DNA of 57,021 nt from Rhodoferax sp. (GTDB lineage Bacteria; Pseudomonadota; Gammaproteobacteria; Burkholderiales; Burkholderiaceae_C), in NCBI GenBank assembly GCA_016790475.1, contig JAEUOX010000006.1:1-57021 (forward strand). Direction: 5' to 3'. Shown in pieces: positions 36,365 through 45,000 of this stretch (positions are counted from its first letter, which is position 1; every line of letters begins with the position of its first letter). The notes beneath the pieces are model-generated. The model saw only the letters and a list, made by a program, of their open reading frames with translations. It was not told the origin of the DNA and searched no databases. The position numbers were made by a program, and so were the translations under genes.

Positions 36365-37639
36365 ATGCGAATCCTCCTTCTTGGCAGCGGCGTGATCGGT
36401 ACCAGCTGTGCCTACTACCTGGCCCGCGCCGGACACACGGTGACGGTGGTCGACCGCCAGTCCGGCCCGGCGCTGGAGACCAGTTATGCCAATGCCGGCG
36501 AGGTCTCCCCCGGCTATTCGGCGCCCTGGGCCGGGCCGGGTGTTCCGCTGAAGGCGATCCAGTGGATGCTGATGCAGCACAGCCCGCTGGTGATCTGGCC
36601 GATGCTGGACCCGGCGATGTGGCGCTGGGGCGCGTCGATGCTGCGCAACTGCACCGCGGCGCGCTACGCGATCAACAAGGGCCGCATGGTGCGGCTGGCC
36701 GAATACAGCCGGGACTGCCTGCGCCAGTTGCGCGCCGACACCGGCATCCAGTACGACGAGCGCATGCAGGGCACGCTGCAATTGTTCCGCACGCAGAAAC
36801 AGTTCGACGGCACCGGCAAGGACATCGAGATCCTGAAGCAGTACGGCGTGCCCTTCGAACTGCTGGACCGCCCGGGCTACATCGCCGTCGAGCCGGCCCT
36901 GGCGCAGGTGCAGGAGAAGTTTGTTGGCGGCCTGCGGCTGCCGGGGGACGAAACCGGCGACTGCTTCAAGTTCACGAACCGGCTGGCGGCGATGGCGCAG
37001 CGGCTCGGCGCGGAGTTCCGCTACGGCGTGCAGATCCGCGGCATCACGCGCGACAACACCCGCATCACCGGCGTGGCCACCGACCAGGGCATGCTGCAGG
37101 CCGACGCCTACCTGGTGGCGCTGGGCAGCCATTCGCCGCTGCTGCTGCGCCCGCTGGGCATCCGGCTGCCGGTGTACCCGGTCAAGGGCTACTCCATCAC
37201 CGTGCCGATCGAGGACGCCAGCCAGTCGCCCGAGTCGACCATCATGGACGAGACGCACAAGGTGGCCGTGACCCGGCTGGGCGACCGCATCCGTGTCGGC
37301 GGCACCGCCGAGCTGGCCGGCTACAGCCTGGCGCTGCGCGAGCCGCGCCGTGCGACGCTGAACCATGTGCTGACCGACCTGTTCCCGCGCGCCGGCAATG
37401 TGGCACGCGGCGAGTTCTGGACCGGCCTGCGCCCGATGACACCCGACGGCACGCCGGTCGTCGGCGGCTCGCCCTACCCGAACCTGTACCTGGCGACCGG
37501 CCACGGGACGCTGGGCTGGACGATGGCCACCGGCACCGGCCGCGTGATGGCCGACCTGCTGTCCGGCAAGGCCCCGGAGATCAGCATGGACGGCCTGACG
37601 CTGGCGCGCTACCCGAACGCCTTCGCGCGGCCGGCCTGA
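36365..37639 (+). CDS. dadA: D-amino acid dehydrogenase small subunit DadA
   Basis: A 424-residue FAD-dependent dehydrogenase that oxidises D-alanine and other D-amino acids to keto acids, passing electrons to the respiratory chain. The N-terminal FAD motif is [20 protein letters not shown], then [20 protein letters not shown], both near-diagnostic of DadA. The C-terminal FAD part is [20 protein letters not shown], followed by [20 protein letters not shown]. The start at 36365 follows a long open but non-homologous frame. It is followed after 62 bases by a TetR gene, which may or may not control it. Confidence 0.95.
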   Translation: MRILLLGSGVIGTSCAYYLARAGHTVTVVDRQSGPALETSYANAGEVSPGYSAPWAGPGVPLKAIQWMLMQHSPLVIWPMLDPAMWRWGASMLRNCTAARYAINKGRMVRLAEYSRDCLRQLRADTGIQYDERMQGTLQLFRTQKQFDGTGKDIEILKQYGVPFELLDRPGYIAVEPALAQVQEKFVGGLRLPGDETGDCFKFTNRLAAMAQRLGAEFRYGVQIRGITRDNTRITGVATDQGMLQADAYLVALGSHSPLLLRPLGIRLPVYPVKGYSITVPIEDASQSPESTIMDETHKVAVTRLGDRIRVGGTAELAGYSLALREPRRATLNHVLTDLFPRAGNVARGEFWTGLRPMTPDGTPVVGGSPYPNLYLATGHGTLGWTMATGTGRVMADLLSGKAPEISMDGLTLARYPNAFARPA

Positions 37640-37701
37640 CTCCCCCACGCGCCCGGGCCCTGCACGGCGGGCCGGAAGATGGGTCCGGCTAAACTCGCCC
37701 C

Positions 37702-38319
37702 ATGACCCCAAGGCCTGCCCCGCGTGTTTCCTTCAAGGCGCAGATGCTCCAGGTCCGCGAGGAGGCCATCATGCAGGCGGTCAACCGTCTGCTGGCGGAA
37801 AAGGGCTTCGATGCGATGACGGTCGACGAGGTCGCCGCCCGCGTCGGCATCGCGAAGGCCAGCCTCTACAAGCACTTTCCGAGCAAGGAAGACCTGGCCG
37901 CCGCCGCGATGGTGCGCGTGATGCGCCGGGCCCAGGAGTTCTTCGGCGCGCTGTCCGGCGCGGCGCCGCCGCTGGAGAACCTGCGCTCCGCCGTGCGCTG
38001 GACGATGGCCCTGAAGCTCGCGGGCGACATGCCGGCACTGCCCAGCCAGAACTCCAGCCTGCGCGCCACGCTGATGAGCAACCGCGAGTACATGGACGGC
38101 CTCATGGAGGTCAGCGACCGGCTCGGCGCCTGGATCGAGGCCGCACAGGCTGACGGCAGCCTGAGCCGCAAATACCCGCCGATCGCGGTGCTCTATACGC
38201 TGTATGCGCGCGCCTGCGACCCGGTGCTGGAGTTCCTGCAGATGGGCGGGCAGCACAGCCCGGAAGAGATCATCGAGCTGGTGCTGGCCACCTGCTTCGA
38301 GGGGCTCAACGCGCGCTGA
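37702..38319 (+). CDS. TetR/AcrR-family transcriptional regulator
   Basis: A 205-residue regulator. The TetR helix-turn-helix is at about residues 22-68 (AIMQAVNRLLAEKGFDAMTV, then ARVGIAKASLYKHFPSKEDL). The C-terminal ligand domain (about 75-200) is divergent, as usual in the family. A possible -10 (TAAACT) lies near 37690. The target genes are not clear; dadA just upstream on the same strand and usp downstream on the opposite strand are the neighbours. Confidence 0.92.
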   Translation: MTPRPAPRVSFKAQMLQVREEAIMQAVNRLLAEKGFDAMTVDEVAARVGIAKASLYKHFPSKEDLAAAAMVRVMRRAQEFFGALSGAAPPLENLRSAVRWTMALKLAGDMPALPSQNSSLRATLMSNREYMDGLMEVSDRLGAWIEAAQADGSLSRKYPPIAVLYTLYARACDPVLEFLQMGGQHSPEEIIELVLATCFEGLNAR

Positions 38320-38334
38320 GCCCCGGCGGGTGCG

Positions 38335-38757
38335 TCAGCGCACCAGCAGCACCGGCACCCGGCAATTCGCCAGCACCTGCGTGGCGACCGAGCCCATCAC
38401 CAGATTGCCCAGTGCGCCGTGACCGTGCGAGCCCATCAGCAGCAGGTCGTACTTGCCGGCGGCGGCGAACTTGGCGATCGCCTCGCCGGCCGGGCCGACC
38501 TTCCAGCTGCTCTTGGCGTCGATGCCGTGGCGCAGCAGGAACTTGGCCACCGGCGCGAGCGTGCGCTCGGCCTCCTCGGTGTGGAAGTTGTCCGCAATCT
38601 CCTTGCCCAGCGCCGCGCGCGCCCGGGTCGGCAGCGGAGCAACGGCGGTAAACATCGTGTAGTCGTTCGCTGTCGAGAAGGTGTCGTCGTGGGTCACCAG
38701 GTAGGCCAGCATCTTCTTGGTGTAGGGGCTGCCGTCGACGGCGAGCAGGATCTTCAT
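38335..38757 (-). CDS. Universal stress protein
   Basis: A 140-residue UspA-fold protein. It starts MKILLAVDGSPYTKKMLAYL and carries the ATP-binding signature G-x2-G-x9-G-S in LMGSHGHGALGNLVMGSVAT, ending RVPVLLVR. It is a single-gene unit, convergent with the tetR gene and 33 bases upstream of the phosphoesterase gene on the same strand. This is one of three usp genes in the window and the one nearest the classic ATP-binding form. Confidence 0.92.
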   Translation of the reverse strand: MKILLAVDGSPYTKKMLAYLVTHDDTFSTANDYTMFTAVAPLPTRARAALGKEIADNFHTEEAERTLAPVAKFLLRHGIDAKSSWKVGPAGEAIAKFAAAGKYDLLLMGSHGHGALGNLVMGSVATQVLANCRVPVLLVR

Positions 38758-38790
38758 GCGTGTGCTCCTGTGGGGGTTGGTGGAGCCAGT

Positions 38791-39633
38791 TTAGTACCGG
38801 CCCCCTGGCGCGTCTTGATCCGTGTCAATCAGCAGGTCGGCGCGAAAACCCGCCTGCTCGTTCTTGCGCACATAACCCAGCGGGTTCGCGACCACGCGAC
38901 AGCCCTGCTGCCGGTAGTCGCTGGGCGCATGCAGGTGGCCATGCAGCCACAGGTCGGCGGCGGGCAGCAGGTCGTCCCAGGCGTTGCAGAAGCCGGCGGT
39001 ACCGGGCGTGCAGCCGTAGCGCGGGTCGGCGCTGCGCAGGCTGGGGGCGAAGTGCGTGACGACGACCGTCCGCCCGCCAAAGGGCTGCGCCAGCGCCTGC
39101 TCCAGCCAGGCGCGGCAGGTCAGCGCGAGTTCGCGCACCTGCGCGGCCAGCAGCGGCTCGCCGGCGCGGACGGCGCCGGTCGTGCGCAGGTAGTAGTTGG
39201 CCGCGCGGAAGGCCTTCTCGCGGGCCGCCAGCTGTTGCCCCAGTGTGGCACCGGGCTGCTCCGGCGCCGGGCCCAGCGCGTCGAAGTCGCTCCAGCCGGT
39301 GGTGCCGACGAAACGTACCCCGCCCAGCACCACGGTTTCGCGCTCCAGCCAGTGGATGCCGAGCTGCGTGCAGACCTCCTGCAGCCGGGCATGGGTTTCG
39401 TCGAAGTCGCGCAGGTCGTACTCATGGTTGCCGGGCACGTACACCACCGGCACCGGCCAGCCGTGCCGTGGCGAGAAGCGCTCCAGGCCGAAGCAGTCGC
39501 CCTGCAGCAGCGAGCCCTTCTGGTAGGAGCCGATGTCGCCGGCCAGCACGAGCACATCGGCGCCTGCCGCCGGCGCGGGGCGCAGCGCCGGATGCACCTC
39601 CAGATGCAGATCGGACAGCAGCTGGATCTTCAT
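38791..39633 (-). CDS. Calcineurin-like metallophosphoesterase
   Basis: A 280-residue dinuclear metal phosphoesterase. The motifs come in order: D-x-H in MKIQLLSDLHLEVH, GDIGSYQ, the GNHE motif in YVPGNHEYDLRDF, VVTHFAPS, and the GHxH motif in LWLHGHLHAPSDYR. All five metal-binding blocks are intact. The family includes nucleotide and phospholipid phosphodiesterases; which one this is cannot be told. The start at 39633 begins the first motif block. It is 11 bases from the end of the LysR gene on the same strand. Confidence 0.91.
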   Translation of the reverse strand: MKIQLLSDLHLEVHPALRPAPAAGADVLVLAGDIGSYQKGSLLQGDCFGLERFSPRHGWPVPVVYVPGNHEYDLRDFDETHARLQEVCTQLGIHWLERETVVLGGVRFVGTTGWSDFDALGPAPEQPGATLGQQLAAREKAFRAANYYLRTTGAVRAGEPLLAAQVRELALTCRAWLEQALAQPFGGRTVVVTHFAPSLRSADPRYGCTPGTAGFCNAWDDLLPAADLWLHGHLHAPSDYRQQGCRVVANPLGYVRKNEQAGFRADLLIDTDQDAPGGRY

Positions 39634-39643
39634 CGCGAGGGCC

Positions 39644-40624
39644 TCACTCCGCGACCGGGGGCTGCACCGAGCGCCGGATGGCCTCACGCAGCCAGCGGTG
39701 GGCACTGTCCTGGTCGCGCCGGCCGTGCCAGAGCGCATCCACATGGACCGGCGGCACGCTGAAGGGCAGGTTGCGCAGCACCAGTGCATCGGCGATGCCG
39801 GTGACCCCGACGAAATGCCGCGGCAGCACCGTCAGCAGGTTCGAGTTGGCCACGACCCGCCCCGCGGTGAAGAACTGGTTGACCGTCAGCACGACGCGCC
39901 GCTCCCGGCCCAGCGTGGCCAACGCCTCGTCAATGAAGCCGAACGGGCGGCCGCTGAAGCTTACCAGCAAGTGGCGCGCCGCACAGAAGCGGTTCAGCGT
40001 CAGCGGACCGCTGGCCAGCGGGTGGCCGGCGCGCATCACGCAGACATATTCGCCGTCGTACAGGCGCTGCGTCGCGAACGGCACCGGCCGGCCGACCTGC
40101 GCGCGGTCCGTCAGGTCTGCCAGCACGGCGGGGAAATGCCCGGCGGCCAGATCGACGACCTCCTCGTCCAGCAGCTTGCGCGGGTCCCGCGTGGCCAGCG
40201 GCACGACACGCAGCGAGACACCCGGGGCCTCGGCCTCGACGATCTCCAGCAGCCGCGGCACCAGTTCGGCCGCGGTGGCATCCGCCATCGCCAGCACGAA
40301 GGTGGTGTCGGCCTCGGAAGGGACGAAGCGGCTGGGCGCCAGCGACTGCTGCAGCTGGCGCAGCGCGTCGCGCACGGCCGGCCACAGCGCCAGCGCCCGC
40401 GGCGTGGGCTCCATGCCCTGGCCATGGCGGCGCACCAGCTCGTCGCCCAGCGCGTCGCGCAGCCGGCGCAGCGCATTGCTGACGGCGGGCTGCGTCAGCG
40501 CCAGGTTGCGCGCGGCGCGCGTCAGGCTGCGCTCGGCCATGACCTCGTCGAACACGCGCAGCAGGTTCAGGTCGAGCGTGCGGAAGTTGAGGAGATGGGA
40601 GAGCGGCGGCATGGCGGAATCCAT
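39644..40624 (-). CDS. LysR-family transcriptional regulator (NodD-like group)
   Basis: A 326-residue regulator. The helix-turn-helix starts FRTLDLNLLRVFDEVMAERS and continues TRAARNLALTQPAVSNALRR, the NodD/LeuO/DntR-like form. The effector domain covers about residues 100-315. The start may be the ATG at 40624 or the one four codons later. The gene is divergent from the first of two paralogous small membrane protein genes. A LysR-type dyad lies in the 113-base intergenic part, and a related promoter is present at the second paralogue, so it may control both. Confidence 0.92.
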   Translation of the reverse strand: MDSAMPPLSHLLNFRTLDLNLLRVFDEVMAERSLTRAARNLALTQPAVSNALRRLRDALGDELVRRHGQGMEPTPRALALWPAVRDALRQLQQSLAPSRFVPSEADTTFVLAMADATAAELVPRLLEIVEAEAPGVSLRVVPLATRDPRKLLDEEVVDLAAGHFPAVLADLTDRAQVGRPVPFATQRLYDGEYVCVMRAGHPLASGPLTLNRFCAARHLLVSFSGRPFGFIDEALATLGRERRVVLTVNQFFTAGRVVANSNLLTVLPRHFVGVTGIADALVLRNLPFSVPPVHVDALWHGRRDQDSAHRWLREAIRRSVQPPVAE

Positions 40625-40626
40625 CT

Positions 40627-40694
40627 ATTCTGACTGTGAATGATAGGAATCACAAAGATAAAGTTGAGACATATAAGTAGTAACCCTAGTATTG
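40627..40694 (+). promoter_or_regulatory. LysR-type dyad and sigma-70 promoter of the first membrane paralogue
   Basis: ATTC-N7-GAAT (40627-40641) holds the T-N11-A pattern of a LysR box. Downstream, TTGAGA (40664-40669) and TAGTAT (40687-40692) are 17 bases apart, a good -35/-10 pair. From 40638 to 40694 the sequence aligns without gaps to 41300-41356 in front of the second paralogue; my hand count gives 37 of 57 identical positions, with ATCACAAA and TAACCCTAG as the best-kept blocks. Confidence 0.6.
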
Positions 40695-40737
40695 GTCTGT
40701 GCCTTCATTCCTGCGCACGCCGTTGAAAGGACGATCC

Positions 40738-41244
40738 ATGACCAGCTTCACCCATTCCGACTTCCCGACCAGCCATGCCGGCATCGGCCGCATCCTGGCT
40801 GCGGCGCGGGCCGCGCAGGCGCTGGCCGGGCGCATCCGGCAGGCGCGGAGCCTGTTCGCGCTGCTGCTGGCGGGCAGCCTGTCGGCCCTCGTCGTGGTGG
40901 CAGACCAGTGGGTCAGCACCTGGGCCGATGGCCAGATGGTGGTGGCCTGGGTGGCCCTGTGGCTGATGCTGTTTGGCGCGCTGCTGCTGTTTGCAGAGGC
41001 GTCCCACGGCGGCCTGGAAAGAGTGGCTGCCCGCGTCCATGCCTGGCGCCAGGTCCATGCCCAACGCCGCCAGGAAGAGGCCGTCTGGCGCTTCGCGCTG
41101 GCCGACCCGCGCTTCATGCGCGAGCTGCAGGCCGCCCGCTACCGCGCGGAAACCGAGGCCGAGCAGGCCGGCACGCCGGCACCGGCCTGGCCGTTCAGCC
41201 ACATGCCGTCGGTTGCAGCGAGCCGCCCCTGGCACCTGCCGTGA
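40738..41244 (+). CDS. Small membrane protein, paralogue A
   Basis: A 168-residue protein of unknown family. An N-terminal amphipathic part (about 1-38) is followed by two membrane helices (FALLLAGSLSALVVVADQWV and VVAWVALWLMLFGALLLFAE) joined by the short loop STWADGQM. A charged cytoplasmic helix (VAARVHAWRQVHAQRRQEEA) and RFALADPRFMRELQAARYRA follow. The protein at 41404 shares this plan: the D-x-W/I-x-D/TYADGH loop, an aromatic-rich second helix, the AxxWxxRR helix and the A-x-x-D-P-R-x-M-x-x-L-Q-A-A block. It may be controlled by the divergent LysR protein. The ATG at 40738 begins the recognisable plan. Confidence 0.7.
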   Translation: MTSFTHSDFPTSHAGIGRILAAARAAQALAGRIRQARSLFALLLAGSLSALVVVADQWVSTWADGQMVVAWVALWLMLFGALLLFAEASHGGLERVAARVHAWRQVHAQRRQEEAVWRFALADPRFMRELQAARYRAETEAEQAGTPAPAWPFSHMPSVAASRPWHLP

Positions 41245-41299
41245 GGCCCGGCCGGGCCCCCAGACGCGGGCCCGGCGCCGATTCATTCATCACCATGGC

Positions 41300-41356
41300 G
41301 AATAACGGGCATCACAAACATCCATTGGAAATAGTCGCGGGTTAACCCTAGCATTG
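41300..41356 (+). promoter_or_regulatory. Promoter block of the second membrane paralogue
   Basis: This block matches 40638-40694 over 57 ungapped bases. TTGGAA (41325-41330) and TAGCAT (41349-41354) are 18 bases apart. ATTC occurs twice just upstream (41281-41288) facing GAAT at 41300, so the dyad has a wider spacing than at the first paralogue. Shared regulation with that gene is inferred. Confidence 0.55.
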
Positions 41357-41403
41357 AAGGTGCACCGCAGACCCTGCGGCCATTTCATCGAAGAGACACT
41401 GCC

Positions 41404-41955
41404 ATGCTGACCCCGACCCTGCCCACCTCCGGCTTCGCCCCGGCGCACGCTGCGCCCACCGTGGCGACCGGTGCCACCTCTGCCTCCGTCCGCCCGCTGG
41501 CCGCCCTGCTGCTGGCGGCGATCGTCTCGGCGCTGCTGGTTGCCGCCGATGCGCTGATCGACACCTATGCCGACGGCCACCTGCTGCTGGCCTGGTCCAT
41601 CCTGTGGGCCATCGGCTTCGCGGCGATGGCGCTGTTTGCCGATTCCGCCCGCCAGGCGGCGCGCCGCCTGCTGGCCTCGGCCAGCACCTGGCGTGCCCGC
41701 CGCGAGGCCCAGGCCGCCGACGCGACCCTGTGGGCCCTGGCCCAGCGGGACCCGCGCATCATGGCCGACCTGCAGGCCGCGATGGAGCGCGCCCGCGCCG
41801 AACGCTGCGAGACCGAGCTGGCGCATGGCCGTGCCTGGGTGGCACACCGCCCGGTCGGCACGCTGAATGCCGCCTACACCGGCCCGCGCCGGATGTACCG
41901 CAGCGCACCGATGACCGGCCTGCCGATGCACCAGTGCATGTATCCGGCAGGCTGA
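41404..41955 (+). CDS. Small membrane protein, paralogue B
   Basis: A 183-residue paralogue of the protein encoded at 40738. After an Ala/Thr/Pro-rich N-terminus, two helices (AALLLAAIVSALLVAADALI and LLLAWSILWAIGFAAMALFA) flank the loop DTYADGH. The helix ASTWRARREAQAADATLWAL and the block ALAQRDPRIMADLQAAMERA follow, matching paralogue A. Its own C-terminal tail (about 140-183) is longer and ends MHQCMYPAG with a lone cysteine. The pair arose by duplication that included the promoter block. Function is not known; small stress-induced envelope proteins are one guess. Confidence 0.7.
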   Translation: MLTPTLPTSGFAPAHAAPTVATGATSASVRPLAALLLAAIVSALLVAADALIDTYADGHLLLAWSILWAIGFAAMALFADSARQAARRLLASASTWRARREAQAADATLWALAQRDPRIMADLQAAMERARAERCETELAHGRAWVAHRPVGTLNAAYTGPRRMYRSAPMTGLPMHQCMYPAG

Positions 41956-42047
41956 ACCGCGCTGCGCGCCCTGCGCGGCGCGCTGTGCCGTACGATCGGC
42001 CATCTTCCTGATGCGCCCGTTGCCGCCGCCGCGGCAGCGTTCCTGCC

Positions 42048-42725
42048 ATGCGAATCCTGCTTGCCGAGGATGACCTGATCCTTGCCGACGCCCTGTGCCG
42101 GGCGCTGGTGCAGTCCGCCTACGCGGTGGACATCGCCGACAACGGTGAGCAGGCCGACCGGTCCCTGGCGCTGGGCATCTACGATCTGGCGATCCTGGAC
42201 ATCGGCCTGCCGGGCATCGACGGCCTGGAGGTGCTGCGCCGCCTGCGGGCCCGCAAGTCCGCCGTGCCGGTGCTGATGCTCACCGCGTTCGACACGCTGG
42301 CGGACCGCGTCCGCGGCCTGGATCTCGGCGCGGACGACTACCTCTCGAAGCCCTTCGACCTGCCGGAGCTCGAAGCCCGCGTGCGGGCGCTGCTGCGCCG
42401 CGGCAGCCCGCATCCGGCGCCCTCGCTGCAGCATGGCGGCCTGCGGCTGGACACCGTGGACCGGCGCGTCTACCACGACAACCAGCCGATCGAGCTGTCG
42501 GCCCGGGAGTTCGCGGTGCTTGAGCTGCTGATGATGCGCGAGGGCCGGGTCGTCAGCAAGGAGCACATGGTGAACCACCTGTACGGCTGGGGCGACGAGG
42601 TCGGCCCGAACGCGATCGAGGTCTATGTGCACCGGATCCGCAAGAAGCTCGAACCGCTCGGCTGCGAGATCCGGACGGTGCGCGGCATGGGCTACCTGAT
42701 GGAGCGCAAGGGTGGCAAGCCCTGA
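42048..42725 (+). CDS. OmpR-family response regulator (TctD/QseB-like)
   Basis: A 225-residue response regulator. Receiver residues are D8/D9 in MRILLAEDDL, phosphoacceptor D51 in LAILDIGLPGIDGLE, and the Lys in ADDYLSKPFDLPELEAR. The winged helix contains IELSAREFAVLELLMMREGR and the end NAIEVYVHRIRKKLEPLGCE followed by IRTVRGMGYLME. It overlaps the kinase gene by 14 bases. This pair type (TctDE/QseBC-like) often controls tricarboxylate uptake or envelope genes, but no such transporter is nearby. Confidence 0.93.
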   Translation: MRILLAEDDLILADALCRALVQSAYAVDIADNGEQADRSLALGIYDLAILDIGLPGIDGLEVLRRLRARKSAVPVLMLTAFDTLADRVRGLDLGADDYLSKPFDLPELEARVRALLRRGSPHPAPSLQHGGLRLDTVDRRVYHDNQPIELSAREFAVLELLMMREGRVVSKEHMVNHLYGWGDEVGPNAIEVYVHRIRKKLEPLGCEIRTVRGMGYLMERKGGKP

Positions 42726-44133
42726 GCCTCGCCTGCAGCGCAAGCTGCTGGCCTGGCTGCTTGGTCCGCTGCTGGCGCTGCTGGTGGTGGACACCGTCGT
42801 CAGCTATGGGCTGTCGGTCAACTTCTCGCACCGCGCGCACGACCGCTCGCTGCTGGAGATCGCGCGCGAGGTGGTGCTGCATGTGCATGGCGAAGGCCGC
42901 AGCCCGCGGCTGGACATGTCGCCCGCGGTCGAGCGCATGCTGCTCGTCAACCAGGACGACCAGGTCTTCTTCCGGCTGGACTCCGCCGAGGGCGCGCTGC
43001 TCGGCGGTGACGCCGCGATCCCGCGCTCCGGTCCGCCACCGGACCCCGCCGCCACCCCCCGCTTCCGCGACGCGGTGCTGCACGGCCAGCCGGTGCGCAT
43101 GGTGGAGGCCTGGCTGCCCTACGACGACCGCACGGGCGGCAGCGCCCGCGTGCTGGTCCAGGTGGCCGAGACGCTGAACCGCCGGCAGCAACTGGCCTGG
43201 GAGATCCTGGCCAGCGTCGTCGTGCCGCAGTTGCTGCTGATCGTGCTGGCGGGCGTCGTCGTGCGCCTGGGCGTGGTGCGCGGCCTGCGGCCCCTGCGCC
43301 GGCTGCAGACGGCCGTCTCCGACCGCTCGCACCGGGACCTCAGCCCGATCGACCTGCAAGGCGTGCCGGCCGAGGTGAAACCGCTGGTGCAGGAGGTCAA
43401 TGCGCTGCTGGCCCGGCTGGACACCACGCTGGACGTGCAGAACCGCTTCATCGCGGATGCCGCGCACCAGCTCAAGACACCGGTCTCCGGGCTCAAGGCC
43501 CAGATCGAGCTGGCGCTGCGCGAAACGGATCCGGCGCGCGTGCAGCATTCGCTGGCGCAGCTGTATGTCGGTGCGGACCGGCTGTCGCACCTGGTCCGCC
43601 AGCTGCTGTCCCTGGCGCGCAACGAGCCGGGCGCGGCCGACGCGATGCGGCGCGAGCCGATCGACCTGCATGCGCTGGCGGTCGATGTGGCGATGGGCTG
43701 GGTGCCCAACGCGCTCCAGCGCGACATCGACCTGGGCTTCGAGGCCCAGGTCGAGCAGGCGATGATCCACGGCGACGCGGACCGGTTGCGCGAGCTGATC
43801 AACAACCTGATCGACAACGCGATCCGCTACAGCCAGTCCGGCGGCCGGGTCACGGTCGCGGTGGCGCGGATCGCCGACGGCCGGATCCAGCTGTCGGTCA
43901 GCGACGACGGACCGCACATTCCGGTGGCCGAACGCTCCCGCATCTTCGAGCGCTTCCACCGCCTGCTGGGCACCCACACCGACGGCAGCGGGCTGGGGCT
44001 GGCCATCGTACGGGAGATCGCCGCGCTGCACCAGGCGACGATCTCGCTGGAGGAAGACCGCGACGGCATCGGCAACACCTTCCACGTGCTGTTCCCGGCT
44101 TCCCCGCCGGCCGGCGCCCCCGCGGCGCCGTAA
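42712..44133 (+). CDS. Sensor histidine kinase (TctE-like)
   Basis: A 473-residue membrane kinase starting at GTG 42712, inside the last codons of the regulator gene. Transmembrane segments are near residues 14-33 and 165-187. The periplasmic part (about 34-162) shows LLEIAREVVLHVHGEGRSP and a dose of charged residues, a 2CSK-type sensor. The phosphoacceptor is His252 in DAAHQLKTPVSGLKAQIE. The ATPase boxes are NLIDNAIRYSQSG, VSDDGPHIPVAERSRIFERF and GSGLGLAIVREIAALH. The last 15 residues are Ala/Pro-rich. The ligand is not evident. Confidence 0.92.
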   Translation: MASPEPRLQRKLLAWLLGPLLALLVVDTVVSYGLSVNFSHRAHDRSLLEIAREVVLHVHGEGRSPRLDMSPAVERMLLVNQDDQVFFRLDSAEGALLGGDAAIPRSGPPPDPAATPRFRDAVLHGQPVRMVEAWLPYDDRTGGSARVLVQVAETLNRRQQLAWEILASVVVPQLLLIVLAGVVVRLGVVRGLRPLRRLQTAVSDRSHRDLSPIDLQGVPAEVKPLVQEVNALLARLDTTLDVQNRFIADAAHQLKTPVSGLKAQIELALRETDPARVQHSLAQLYVGADRLSHLVRQLLSLARNEPGAADAMRREPIDLHALAVDVAMGWVPNALQRDIDLGFEAQVEQAMIHGDADRLRELINNLIDNAIRYSQSGGRVTVAVARIADGRIQLSVSDDGPHIPVAERSRIFERFHRLLGTHTDGSGLGLAIVREIAALHQATISLEEDRDGIGNTFHVLFPASPPAGAPAAP

Positions 44134-44217
44134 GCTTGCCGAAAGCCATCGGACATCCTGCCGTCAGCCAGCCGGCAGAGGCCTGAAAGCCTGCCTGCCT
44201 ATCCTCGAAAGCGTCGT

Positions 44218-44237
44218 GTGCCGCCCCCTGGCGGCAC
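44218..44237 (+). promoter_or_regulatory. Stem-loop in the terC leader
   Basis: GTGCCGCC-CCCT-GGCGGCAC is an eight-base-pair perfect stem with a four-base loop, 26 bases upstream of the terC start and directly ahead of its ribosome site. No T run follows, so it is not a terminator. The conserved sequences of the manganese-sensing yybP-ykoY riboswitch were looked for and not found. It may influence translation. Confidence 0.4.
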
Positions 44238-44263
44238 TTGCAAACACTTCCCAGGAGACCTGC

Positions 44264-44977
44264 ATGGCTGCATTCACAACGGCGGAGTTCTGGCTCGCGC
44301 TGGCCCAGATCATCATGATCAACATCGTGCTCAGCGGCGACAACGCCGTCGTCATCGCGCTGGCGTCGCGCTCGCTGCCGCCGGCCCAGCAGAAGAAGGC
44401 GATCCTGTTCGGCAGCGTCGGGGCGATCGTGCTGCGGGTGGTGCTGACGTTCTTCGCGGTCTACCTGCTGAGCCTGCCCTACCTGAAGCTGCTGGGCGCC
44501 GCGCTGCTGCTGTGGATCGGCATCGACCTGCTCAAGGGCGAGGACGACGAGACCGAACTCGAAGGGCATTCCCACCTGAGCGGCGCGATCAAGACCATCA
44601 TCGTGGCCGACCTGGTCATGAGCCTGGACAACGTGATCGGCGTGGCCGCGGCGGCCAAGGGCAATGTGCTGCTGCTGGTCATCGGCCTGGGCGTCAGCAT
44701 CCCGCTGATCATCTACGGCAGCACGCTGATCCTGAAGCTGATGACCCGCTTCCCGGTGATCATCACGATTGGCGCCGGCCTGCTGGGCTGGGTGGCCGGC
44801 GAGATGGCGATGGGCGATCCGGCGATCAGCGACTGGAGCCACGCGCACCACAACTGGCATACCGTGGTGCCGGCCATCGGCGCGGCCCTGGTGATCGCGA
44901 TCGGCAAATGGCGCGCCAGCCGCAGCGCGCTGCGCAGCGTCGAGCCGACTGAACTCAGCCACCAGGCTGCCAAGTAG
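44264..44977 (+). CDS. TerC-family integral membrane protein
   Basis: A 237-residue protein with seven membrane helices. The acidic metal-binding motifs of the family are in IMINIVLSGDNAVVIALAS and IIVADLVMSLDNVIGVAAAA. The start follows AGGAGA at 44252-44257. TerC proteins of this short type (YjbE/YceF-like) are linked to manganese export or metal loading of secreted proteins, rather than tellurite resistance as such. A universal stress gene follows after 23 bases. The loop around residue 95-105 (GEDDETELEGHSH) is rich in acidic residues and His, consistent with metal binding. Confidence 0.91.
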   Translation: MAAFTTAEFWLALAQIIMINIVLSGDNAVVIALASRSLPPAQQKKAILFGSVGAIVLRVVLTFFAVYLLSLPYLKLLGAALLLWIGIDLLKGEDDETELEGHSHLSGAIKTIIVADLVMSLDNVIGVAAAAKGNVLLLVIGLGVSIPLIIYGSTLILKLMTRFPVIITIGAGLLGWVAGEMAMGDPAISDWSHAHHNWHTVVPAIGAALVIAIGKWRASRSALRSVEPTELSHQAAK

Positions 44978-45000
44978 GCCCCACCCCGGAGGCACCGCGA

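Noticed and set aside
44134..44263. yybP-ykoY manganese riboswitch before terC
   Set aside because: The conserved loop sequences of this riboswitch are absent; only a simple stem is present.
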